From contig CANFQR010000102.1 in NCBI GenBank assembly GCA_947449125.1, positions 1 to 5,914 of the forward strand: 5,914 bases of DNA. The letters are read 5' to 3'. Every line of letters starts with the position of its first letter. Position 1 is the stretch's first letter. Shown in pieces: positions 1 through 5,914 of this stretch. Source of the DNA: Bacteroidota bacterium. GTDB lineage: Bacteria; Bacteroidota; Bacteroidia; B-17B0; Aurantibacillaceae. The notes under the pieces were generated by a model that saw only the letters and a list, made by a program, of their open reading frames with translations, did no database searches and had not been told where the DNA came from. The translations under genes were made by a program, and so were the position numbers.

Positions 1-255
1 ATAACCATTAAAGAATTTGGCGAAGAAATATTAAAACTTACAGGAGCAAATCAAAAATTAATTTCTTTGCCACTTCCTAAAGACGATCCAAAACAACGTC
101 GTCCTGATATTTCAAAAGCAAAATCTATTTTAGGATGGGAACCAAAAGTAAGCAGAGCTGAAGGATTAAAAATTACCTTTGACTATTTTAAATCATTAAG
201 TAAAGATGAGCTTAACAAAACAGAACATCGTAATTTAGAAATATTCAATAAATAA
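1..255 (+). CDS. UDP-glucuronate decarboxylase-like NAD-dependent sugar-nucleotide enzyme, C-terminal part (5' end outside window)
   Basis: Frame 1 is open from the left edge to a TAA at 253-255, giving the last 84 residues of a protein whose start lies outside. The visible part holds LPLPKDDPKQRRPDISKAK followed by LGWEPKVSRAEGLKITFDYF. The DDP..R.PDI..A...LGW.P.V...EGL..T..YF pattern is the C-terminal substrate-binding region of UDP-glucuronate decarboxylases (UXS family, extended short-chain dehydrogenases), which convert UDP-glucuronate to UDP-xylose using bound NAD. The Rossmann GxxGxxG and the YxxxK catalytic residues would lie upstream and cannot be checked. The enzyme is cytosolic and would feed envelope or exopolysaccharide glycan synthesis. 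The charged tail after YF (LSKDELNKTEHRN) lies outside the fold core. No hairpin terminator directly follows the stop; the nearest is at 451-479. Related dTDP-glucose dehydratases or UDP-glucose epimerases are the main alternatives, but the DDP/R/PDI pattern favours UXS. Confidence 0.82.
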   Translation: MTIKEFGEEILKLTGANQKLISLPLPKDDPKQRRPDISKAKSILGWEPKVSRAEGLKITFDYFKSLSKDELNKTEHRNLEIFNK

Positions 256-283
256 TAGTTATTCAAAATACAAATAATTTAAA

Positions 284-439
284 CTACCTGTTTTTTGTTA
301 ACCTATATTTTATAAATGCTCCTGCAATTGACAATAGGATTAATAAAATTCCTAAAATTATTTTCCCTCCTATTATTTGCAATACTCCTGCCAGTAGAAT
401 GAAAAAAGATCCTAAATAGCCAATCCAAGGTTTACTCAT
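284..439 (-). CDS. Small two-helix membrane protein of unknown function (51 aa)
   Basis: An ATG at 439-437 opens a 51-codon frame ending with TAG at 286-284. The protein begins MSKPWIGYLGSFF. It has two hydrophobic stretches, about residues 6-24 and 27-43, separated by a short GGK turn, and ends in a basic tail (KYRLTKNR). Positive charge at the C-terminus and a Lys near the N-terminus suggest a helical hairpin with both ends in the cytoplasm. A reading frame this rich in Ile, Leu, Gly and Ala, with a Trp near the N-terminus and a clean basic end, looks like a real small membrane protein rather than noise. There is no Shine-Dalgarno sequence, only the A/T-rich TTTAAATAAT before the ATG, which is normal for Bacteroidota. 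It lies downstream of secDF on the same strand, beyond the hairpin terminator, and converges on the sugar-nucleotide gene with a 28-bp gap. I do not recognise the family. It is not YajC, which has one membrane segment and a larger soluble domain. Confidence 0.62.
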   Translation of the reverse strand: MSKPWIGYLGSFFILLAGVLQIIGGKIILGILLILLSIAGAFIKYRLTKNR

Positions 440-450
440 ATTATTTAAAT

Positions 451-479
451 AAAAAAGCCTCCATAAGGAGGCTTTTTTT
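451..479 (-). terminator. Intrinsic terminator after secDF, near-symmetric and probably bidirectional
   Basis: GCCTCC at 457-462 pairs with GGAGGC at 467-472 around an ATAA loop (463-466). Six A at 451-456 and seven T at 473-479 flank the GC stem, so the stem can extend to 12 bp and each strand ends in a U-run. On the minus strand it begins 11 nt after the secDF stop codon, the expected place for a rho-independent terminator. On the plus strand it would also stop transcripts running on from the sugar-nucleotide gene, about 200 nt after that gene ends. Confidence 0.93.
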
Positions 480-489
480 GTTTAGATTA

Positions 490-3400
490 TTATTTCTTTT
501 TATCGAAATCAACAACTATTGGTGTTGAAATACATAGTGATGAATAAGTACCAATTATACGACCTATTAATAAAGCAAATATAAATCCACGGATACTATC
601 ACCGCCAAAAATAAAGATTACTAATAGAACAAAGAACACTGTTAATGAAGTTAATATTGTTCTACTTAATGTACTGTTTAATGCAAAATTTATAAGCTTA
701 TTTCTTTCATCCCCAAACACATCTGACTTACCTTTTTCAGCCAACTTCTCACGAATACGGTCAAAAACAACAACTGTTTCAGTCATGGTATAACCCATTA
801 CAGTTAAGATAGCGGCAATAAAATCTTGACCAATTTCCAAATTCAATAATGAAGGGAATAAGCCATGGAAGATGGTATAACAAGATAACACAATTAATAC
901 ATCATGAAATAAAGCAACAACAGAACCTAAACCATATTGCCATTTCCTGAAACGAACAACAATGTAAATAAACATCATTAAACAAGAAAACAAAATTGCA
1001 CCATAAGCACCGTAAACGATATCAGTTGCTATAGTTGGTCCTACTTTTTGTTGAGAAAGAATATTTTCGTTTGTAGCACCAAATTGCTTTAAGCCACTAA
1101 TTAATTTTTCTTCAACTTCTTTATCAGCGTTTGGATTATTATCACTTACTCGGTAAGTGGTTGTAATTTTAATTTTATTTGAACTTCCACCTATTGTTTT
1201 AACCTCAGGAGAACCTTCGAATAATGGCGCTAAAGATTTTTTCACCTCTTCAGTATTTACATCCTTATCAAACTGAACCTGATAGGTGCGACCACCCTTG
1301 AAATCAACGCCGAGATTTAATCCACCATTTTTAAAGTAAAAAACAATTCCCAAAACTATAATTACAGAAGAAATCGCATAGTATAATTTTCTTTTTCCAA
1401 CAAAATCAAAAGAAATATTTTTAAATGCGTTTCGCGTAGCAGCAGTATCAAATGGAATTTCCATTTTACGCTCTAACATCCATTCAAAAATTACACGCGT
1501 AATTAAAATTGCCGAAAACAATGATGTGCATATACCGATAAATAAAGTAGTAGCAAAACCTTGTACTGGTCCTGAACCAAAAACATAAAGTATAACTGCT
1601 AAAATAGCTAAGGTAACATTCGAGTCAATAATAGAAGACATCGCATGTTTAAATCCTTCTTTTATAGCTTGTGCTGTAGTTTTACCAAGAGCTAATTCTT
1701 CACGAACACGTTCAAAAATTAAGATATTAGCATCAACAGCTAAACCTATTGTTAACACAATACCAGCTATACCAGGTAACGTTAAAACAGCACCTAATGA
1801 AGTAAGTATTCCCATTATAAAAAACATATTTGCAATCAAAGCAACGTTAGCTACTATACCTGATTTAGAATAATATGCCGCCATGAATAATAAGATTACC
1901 AATAAGGCAATACCAAAACTCATTAAACCTGAATCAATAGATTCTTGACCTAATGTAGGGCCTACAATACTTTCTTCAACAATATGAGCAGGAGCAGGAA
2001 GTTTACCAGCACTTAAAATAGCAGCTAATGCATCTGCCTCAGAGTCTGTAAAATTTCCAGTAATTTGAGACTGACCACCTGAAATCTCAGAATTTACACG
2101 AGGTGCTGAAAACACCATGTTATCCATAACTACAGCAATACATTTACCTTTGTTTGCACCTGTAATGGTTTTCCATTTTTTAGCAGCTTCAGAATTCATA
2201 CTCATACTAATTAACGGAACTCCGCCCTGACGCTGATCGTAATCTTTTCTAGCATCCGTAATAATATCGCCACTTAATGCAGCCTTACCTTTACTGTCTG
2301 TTTGTTTAATGGCAAATAATTCAAAATAAGTTGCTACCACTTTACCTTCTTCATTTTTCTGTTCAACCTCTTTTGAACTCCACATAAATTTTAGTTTAGA
2401 TGGAAATATATTTTTTGTTTTTGCGATTTTCAAATATTGATTTACCAAAGCCGTATCTGATTTAGAATAAGAACGACCAACAACAGGGCCTTCCCCATAA
2501 CTTTTTGGCTGACCTTTTTCATCCATTACTATATTAGGCTTTAATGGCGAATACATTGAATATAAAGGATAGCGTTTAATGAAATTCTTTAATGCTGTAT
2601 CTTGAGGGTTTACCGAAGCAGTTGCTGCAGATTTCTTAAGTGAATCATCTTTTTTTATAGAGTCGGCTTTTACAACACTAGTTGATGTTGCAAGTGCAGT
2701 AGAATCAGTTGTTGATTTAGTAGTATCAGCAACTGCAGAAATAGTTTCGGGACTTAATGTGCTTCTTACTAAATAATTTACTTTATCAAACAATTGAGCA
2801 ATTTCTCCATTTTCATAGGTTTCCCAAAATTCCAAATTAGCTGTTCCTTGCAATAATTCTCTAACGCGAGCTTTATCTTTTACACCAGGCAACTCAACTA
2901 AAATACGGCCACTAGCTTCTAATTTTTGAATATTTGGCTGCGTTACACCAAAACGATCAATACGGCTTCTAAATGTTTTTTCGGCGTTGCTAATTGCTTC
3001 GTTAACACGCTCTCTTACAAATTTAATTACATCCTCATTTGAAGAGTTATATGGTAATTTACTTTTGTTTTCAATGGTTTGAAATAATGGTGCCAAGCGA
3101 CCTGATGGTGCAACTTTTTTATAAGTTTTTTCAAATAAAGTGATAAAATCATCATTATTATTTACACCAAGATTTTTTTGTGTTTCTGCCAAAGCAGTAT
3201 TAAACGAAAGATCAGCACTATTGTTACTTAAATTTTTAATGATGTCAATAACCGAAACCTCTAAGGTAACGTTCATACCCCCACGTAAATCTAAACCTAG
3301 ATTAATTGCATTCTTTTTACATTCTTCGTAAGAATATTCAGCAATTAGTATATCATAAACCGTTTGCTTTTTCATTGAATCTAAATAACGATCAGCAAGA

Positions 3401-3618
3401 TAACTCTTCAAAGAATCAATATAACTAAGTTCCTTCGAGGTATTACCTTTGGCAAATTCTTTTGCGGCTAATTTCGTTTTAGCAGATTCAGCAATATTTT
3501 CAGCATATGCTTTTGCATCGCTCTCTACACCATTTGTAACCCATGTAAATGACAAATAAAATATACATGATAAGCCTAATAATATGGCAAATAATTTAAC
3601 CGCGCCTTTGTTTTGCAT
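490..3618 (-). CDS. secDF: Protein translocase subunit SecDF (SecD-SecF fusion), complete
   Basis: This 1042-residue inner-membrane protein is the proton-driven partner of SecYEG that pulls preproteins outward after SecA has pushed them through. Membrane segment 1 is at about residues 7-27. It is followed by a large periplasmic P1 region containing LGLDLRGG (107-114) and a low-complexity insert (284-345). The SecD membrane bundle spans about 563-712 and carries GLAVDANILIFERVREE (625-641). The SecF half begins with a helix at 745-762, then LGVDFKGGRTYQ (769-780), a second periplasmic domain, and a last bundle at about 867-1035 with GYTMTETVVVFDRIRE (942-957). Proton-pathway positions matching E. 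coli SecD Asp519, SecF Asp213 and SecF Arg247 are Asp629, Glu947 and Arg986, so one carries Glu instead of Asp. The ATG at 3618 is the first possible ATG, because an in-frame TAG lies at 3624-3622. The frame is intact and ends just before a strong terminator. Size and single-chain form match Bacteroidota SecDF. Confidence 0.98.
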   Translation of the reverse strand: MQNKGAVKLFAILLGLSCIFYLSFTWVTNGVESDAKAYAENIAESAKTKLAAKEFAKGNTSKELSYIDSLKSYLADRYLDSMKKQTVYDILIAEYSYEECKKNAINLGLDLRGGMNVTLEVSVIDIIKNLSNNSADLSFNTALAETQKNLGVNNNDDFITLFEKTYKKVAPSGRLAPLFQTIENKSKLPYNSSNEDVIKFVRERVNEAISNAEKTFRSRIDRFGVTQPNIQKLEASGRILVELPGVKDKARVRELLQGTANLEFWETYENGEIAQLFDKVNYLVRSTLSPETISAVADTTKSTTDSTALATSTSVVKADSIKKDDSLKKSAATASVNPQDTALKNFIKRYPLYSMYSPLKPNIVMDEKGQPKSYGEGPVVGRSYSKSDTALVNQYLKIAKTKNIFPSKLKFMWSSKEVEQKNEEGKVVATYFELFAIKQTDSKGKAALSGDIITDARKDYDQRQGGVPLISMSMNSEAAKKWKTITGANKGKCIAVVMDNMVFSAPRVNSEISGGQSQITGNFTDSEADALAAILSAGKLPAPAHIVEESIVGPTLGQESIDSGLMSFGIALLVILLFMAAYYSKSGIVANVALIANMFFIMGILTSLGAVLTLPGIAGIVLTIGLAVDANILIFERVREELALGKTTAQAIKEGFKHAMSSIIDSNVTLAILAVILYVFGSGPVQGFATTLFIGICTSLFSAILITRVIFEWMLERKMEIPFDTAATRNAFKNISFDFVGKRKLYYAISSVIIVLGIVFYFKNGGLNLGVDFKGGRTYQVQFDKDVNTEEVKKSLAPLFEGSPEVKTIGGSSNKIKITTTYRVSDNNPNADKEVEEKLISGLKQFGATNENILSQQKVGPTIATDIVYGAYGAILFSCLMMFIYIVVRFRKWQYGLGSVVALFHDVLIVLSCYTIFHGLFPSLLNLEIGQDFIAAILTVMGYTMTETVVVFDRIREKLAEKGKSDVFGDERNKLINFALNSTLSRTILTSLTVFFVLLVIFIFGGDSIRGFIFALLIGRIIGTYSSLCISTPIVVDFDKKK
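2584..2769 (-). other. Low-complexity Ser/Thr/Ala/Lys/Asp insert within the SecDF P1 region
   Basis: SecDF residues 284-345 are dominated by Thr, Ser, Ala, Asp and Lys, for example ADTTKSTTDSTALATSTSVV and then repeated DS-LKK type units. No hydrophobic core or conserved motif is visible. The insert sits between the conserved P1 part ending in NLEFWETYENGEI and the next ordered part starting near NFIKRYPLYSMYSP. It is probably a flexible, surface-exposed periplasmic linker. From memory, Bacteroidota SecDF proteins often carry a similar linker of variable sequence here; I could not compare them. Confidence 0.6.
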
Positions 3619-3657
3619 AATCTAAAATTCTACTATATTTTTTTTAATTTAAGGGTG

Positions 3658-3688
3658 CAAATATATCATTTTACCCTTTATTTGCCAA
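3658..3688 (-). promoter_or_regulatory. Bacteroidota-type promoter of secDF
   Basis: Read on the minus strand, TATATTTG (3665-3658) is a perfect match to the Bacteroidota -7 consensus TAnnTTTG. A TTGG at 3688-3685 sits 19 nt upstream and fits the -33 element (TTG, spacing 17-23). Transcription would begin near 3650, giving a leader of roughly 30 nt that is A-rich before the ATG at 3618. Further upstream the minus strand is A-rich and carries AAAATT-type repeats. Position, spacing and consensus agree, but no transcript data support it here. Confidence 0.72.
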
Positions 3689-3892
3689 TTTTTGCTTAAA
3701 TTTTTGTTTTTCATTTATTTATTACTTTTTCATCTTCAAAAATTAGATGACCTTCTCTATTTCTGACCACAAATTATTCCTTTTAATTTGAGGAAAAAAT
3801 GAATGGGTTTTAAATAAATTTTAAATCGGACATTTTTCGCTTTATTAGTAAATTAATAGTCAAAATTTTACTTTACATAATTATTCAAAAAA

Positions 3893-3927
3893 TTAGTGGA
3901 GCTAACACTTAAATTTTACTACCTTTA
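3893..3927 (+). promoter_or_regulatory. Weak candidate promoter for secA
   Basis: TACCTTTA at 3920-3927 differs from the -7 consensus TAnnTTTG only in the last base. The best -33 candidate is a poor TTAG at 3893-3896, 23 nt upstream. The distance to the secA ATG at 3949 would allow a short leader of about 15 nt. No better candidate is visible on the plus strand of this intergenic region. Confidence 0.3.
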
Positions 3928-3948
3928 TTGGCTTAAAATTTTAAATAG

Positions 3949-5914
3949 ATGTTCGATTTTCTAAAAAAGCTTTTTGGAACCAAAAGCGAAAAAGATGTTA
4001 AAGCCCTTGAGTCAAGAGTAGATGAAATAAATAATATTTACACTTCCTTAAATTCAATTTCAAATGACGAATTAAGAGCAAAATCAAACGCTCTTAAACA
4101 AAAAATAAAAACAGCCATTAAATCGCAAAACGATGAAATTACTGCTATCAAATCCGAAGTAGATTCTAATCCCGACATCGACGTAAACAAAAAGGAAGAA
4201 TTATACAAACAAATTGACGAAATAGAAAAAGATATTACCAAACAAATTGAAACAGTTTTAAGCGATTTATTACCCGAAGCATTTGCAATATTAAAAGAAA
4301 CTGCGCGTCGTTTTAAGGAAAATTCGATCATTGAAGTTACTGCAAACGATTTTGACAAAGAGCTGTCAAAAAACCACAAAAACGTTATAATAAATAATGG
4401 AAAAGCCTCATACCAAAATAAGTGGTTAGCCGCAGGAAACGAAATCACATGGGACATGGTTCATTATAACGTCCAGTTAATTGGTGGTATGGTTTTACAT
4501 CAAGGAAAAATTTCCGAAATGGCAACCGGCGAAGGCAAAACTCTGGTATCTACTTTACCAATATTTTTAAATGCATTATCAGGTAAAGGTGTTCATGTAG
4601 TAACCGTAAATAATTATCTTGCAAAACGAGACAGTGAATGGAATGCTCCACTTTTTCAATTTCACGGATTAAGCGTTGACTGCATTGATAAACACGAACC
4701 AAATACCGATGAGCGCAGAAAAGCCTATAATGCCGATATTACTTACGGCACCAACAACGAATTTGGTTTTGATTATCTGCGTGACAACATGGCACGAAGC
4801 GTTGATGAGTTAGTTCAACGCAAACATAATTTCGCAATTGTGGATGAGGTTGACTCCGTTTTAATTGATGATGCGCGTACTCCTCTAATTATTAGTGGTC
4901 CTACTCCTCAAGGGGACAAACACGAATTTCTTGACTATAAACCAAGAATAGAAAAATTAGTTAACGTACAAAAACAATACTTAAATACTTGCATTACCGA
5001 AGCAAAAAAACTTTTTGCCGAAGGAAAGGAAAAAGAAGCAGGAATACCATTATTAAGAGCCTACAGAGGTTTACCTAAAAACACAGCCTTAATAAAATTC
5101 CTAAGCGAAAATGGCGTAAAAGCTCTATTGCAAAAAACCGAAAATTATTACATGCAAGACCAAAATAAAGAAATGCATAAAATAGATGTAGAGCTTTATT
5201 TTACAATCGATGAAAAAAATAACCATGTAGAGTTAACCGAAAAAGGAATTGATTTTATTACAGGTAATACCGAAGATCCTAAATTTTTCGTTATTCCAAA
5301 TGTTGGCGACGAAGTAGCAGATATCGAAAAATCAATTTCTGATCAAAAAGAAAAGTTATTGGCAAAAGAAGCTGTAATGCGCGAGTTCAGCATAAAAAGT
5401 GAACGTATTCATACAGTAAATCAATTATTAAAAGCTTATACGGTTTTTGAAAAAGACACCGAATATGTAATTGATAACGGTCAAGTAAAAATTGTTGATG
5501 AACAAACCGGTCGTATTATGGAAGGTCGTCGTTATAGCGATGGTTTGCACCAAGCTATAGAAGCGAAAGAAAATGTAAAAATCGAAGCTGCCACACAAAC
5601 ATACGCTACTATTACTTTGCAGAATTATTTCCGCATGTATAATAAATTAGCAGGAATGACAGGGACCGCCACTACTGAGGCACAAGAATTCTGGGACATA
5701 TATAAATTAGATGTTGTCGAAATTCCTACCAATAGAGCTATTACACGTATAGATGAGCAGGATTATGTCTATAAAACAAAACGCGAGAAATACAATGCCG
5801 TAATTGATGAGGTAGTAAAGCTAGTTGCTGCAGGAAGACCTGTTCTTATTGGCACAACAACAGTTGAGATTTCGGAGTTATTGAGCCGTATGTTAAAATT
5901 AAGAGGCATTAAAC
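3949..5914 (+). CDS. secA: Preprotein translocase ATPase SecA, N-terminal 655 residues (3' end outside window)
   Basis: SecA is the cytoplasmic motor that binds preproteins and drives them through SecYEG with ATP. The ATG at 3949 directly follows an in-frame TAG (3946-3948), so it is the first possible start. [10 protein letters not shown] is the typical amphipathic N-terminal helix. Nucleotide-binding domain 1 follows, with [21 protein letters not shown] (Walker A, Lys197), [17 protein letters not shown] (266-282) and [20 protein letters not shown] (Walker B, Asp299-Glu300). The preprotein cross-linking domain comes next, then [20 protein letters not shown] (515-534), LAGMTGTA (567-574) and the start of nucleotide-binding domain 2 ([10 protein letters not shown], 631-640). 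The rest of that domain, the helical domains and any zinc-binding tail lie beyond the right edge. Walker A Lys is at 197 rather than 108 as in E. coli because of two insertions near residues 58-102 and 122-168. The preprotein domain is about 65 residues longer as well. Such enlargements are usual in Bacteroidota SecA of about 1100 residues. There is no Shine-Dalgarno sequence. Confidence 0.98.
   Translation, partial: MFDFLKKLFGTKSEKDVKALESRVDEINNIYTSLNSISNDELRAKSNALKQKIKTAIKSQNDEITAIKSEVDSNPDIDVNKKEELYKQIDEIEKDITKQIETVLSDLLPEAFAILKETARRFKENSIIEVTANDFDKELSKNHKNVIINNGKASYQNKWLAAGNEITWDMVHYNVQLIGGMVLHQGKISEMATGEGKTLVSTLPIFLNALSGKGVHVVTVNNYLAKRDSEWNAPLFQFHGLSVDCIDKHEPNTDERRKAYNADITYGTNNEFGFDYLRDNMARSVDELVQRKHNFAIVDEVDSVLIDDARTPLIISGPTPQGDKHEFLDYKPRIEKLVNVQKQYLNTCITEAKKLFAEGKEKEAGIPLLRAYRGLPKNTALIKFLSENGVKALLQKTENYYMQDQNKEMHKIDVELYFTIDEKNNHVELTEKGIDFITGNTEDPKFFVIPNVGDEVADIEKSISDQKEKLLAKEAVMREFSIKSERIHTVNQLLKAYTVFEKDTEYVIDNGQVKIVDEQTGRIMEGRRYSDGLHQAIEAKENVKIEAATQTYATITLQNYFRMYNKLAGMTGTATTEAQEFWDIYKLDVVEIPTNRAITRIDEQDYVYKTKREKYNAVIDEVVKLVAAGRPVLIGTTTVEISELLSRMLKLRGIK

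Larger units (their letters stand above)
3619..3948. other. Shared intergenic region between divergent secDF and secA
   Basis: These 330 bp separate the two start codons and are strongly A/T-rich with many T-runs. The left end holds a convincing secDF promoter and the right end a weak secA candidate. I found no tRNA, no strong hairpin, no riboswitch-like structure and no coding frame longer than 21 codons that looks real. The middle (about 3720-3890) shows nothing I can assign. Confidence 0.8.

Noticed and set aside
67..255. A TTG start at 67 giving a separate 62-residue protein
   Set aside because: The same frame is open to the left edge and continues the conserved UDP-glucuronate decarboxylase alignment, so this is the end of a longer gene.
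3140..3331. Plus-strand 63-codon open frame within secDF
   Set aside because: It lies entirely antisense to conserved secDF coding sequence, including the LGLDLRGG motif. Its composition reflects the opposite strand.
3649..3714. A 21-codon minus-strand frame upstream of secDF (starts MKNKNLSKNW), considered as an arrest-peptide leader like SecM or VemP
   Set aside because: The predicted secDF -33 and -7 elements lie inside it, so it would not be on the secDF transcript. It also has no signal or membrane segment and no recognisable stalling motif.
3758..3765. TATTTCTG as a plus-strand -7 promoter element
   Set aside because: It has one mismatch, no TTG at a suitable distance upstream, and is nearly 190 nt from the secA start.
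3863..3920. Direct repeat AAATTTTACT at 3863-3872 and 3911-3920 before secA
   Set aside because: It is ten bases of A/T-dominated sequence in an A/T-rich spacer, with no symmetry or promoter relation that would set it apart from chance.
4038..4457. Minus-strand 139-codon open frame that looks hydrophobic
   Set aside because: It is antisense to the Lys/Glu-rich N-terminal part of secA. The apparent Phe/Leu/Ser richness is what complementing AAA/GAA codons produces.

Overview
The window looks like chromosomal DNA of a low-GC member of the Bacteroidota. Four things support this: a single-chain SecDF of 1042 residues, a SecA with long lineage-style insertions, a matching -33/-7 promoter (TTGG, 19 nt, TATATTTG), and A/T-rich start regions without Shine-Dalgarno sequences. 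I cannot name genus or species from this sequence.

Layout, left to right. (1) Positions 1-255 (+) hold the 3' end of an NAD-dependent sugar-nucleotide gene, most like UDP-glucuronate decarboxylase. (2) Positions 284-439 (-) hold a 51-residue ORF for a very small protein with two membrane segments, convergent with the first gene. (3) Positions 451-479 form a strong, near-symmetric hairpin terminator. (4) Positions 490-3618 (-) encode complete SecDF. (5) Positions 3619-3948 are a 330-bp AT-rich intergenic region with a good secDF promoter and a weak secA promoter candidate. (6) From 3949 to the right edge (+) runs secA, cut after 655 codons.

How the genes fit together. SecA is the cytoplasmic ATPase that pushes unfolded preproteins through SecYEG. 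SecDF is the membrane partner that uses the proton gradient to pull the chain out on the far side. Here the two are divergently transcribed from one intergenic region, which would allow joint control. The sugar-nucleotide gene belongs to envelope or exopolysaccharide biosynthesis and has no evident link to secretion.

I see no mobile element, CRISPR array, tRNA, rRNA or defence system. Most of the window is conserved core secretion machinery. The parts that deserve a second look are the 51-residue membrane ORF directly beyond the secDF terminator, an Asp-to-Glu change at a proton-pathway position in the SecF half, and the shared secDF/secA control region.
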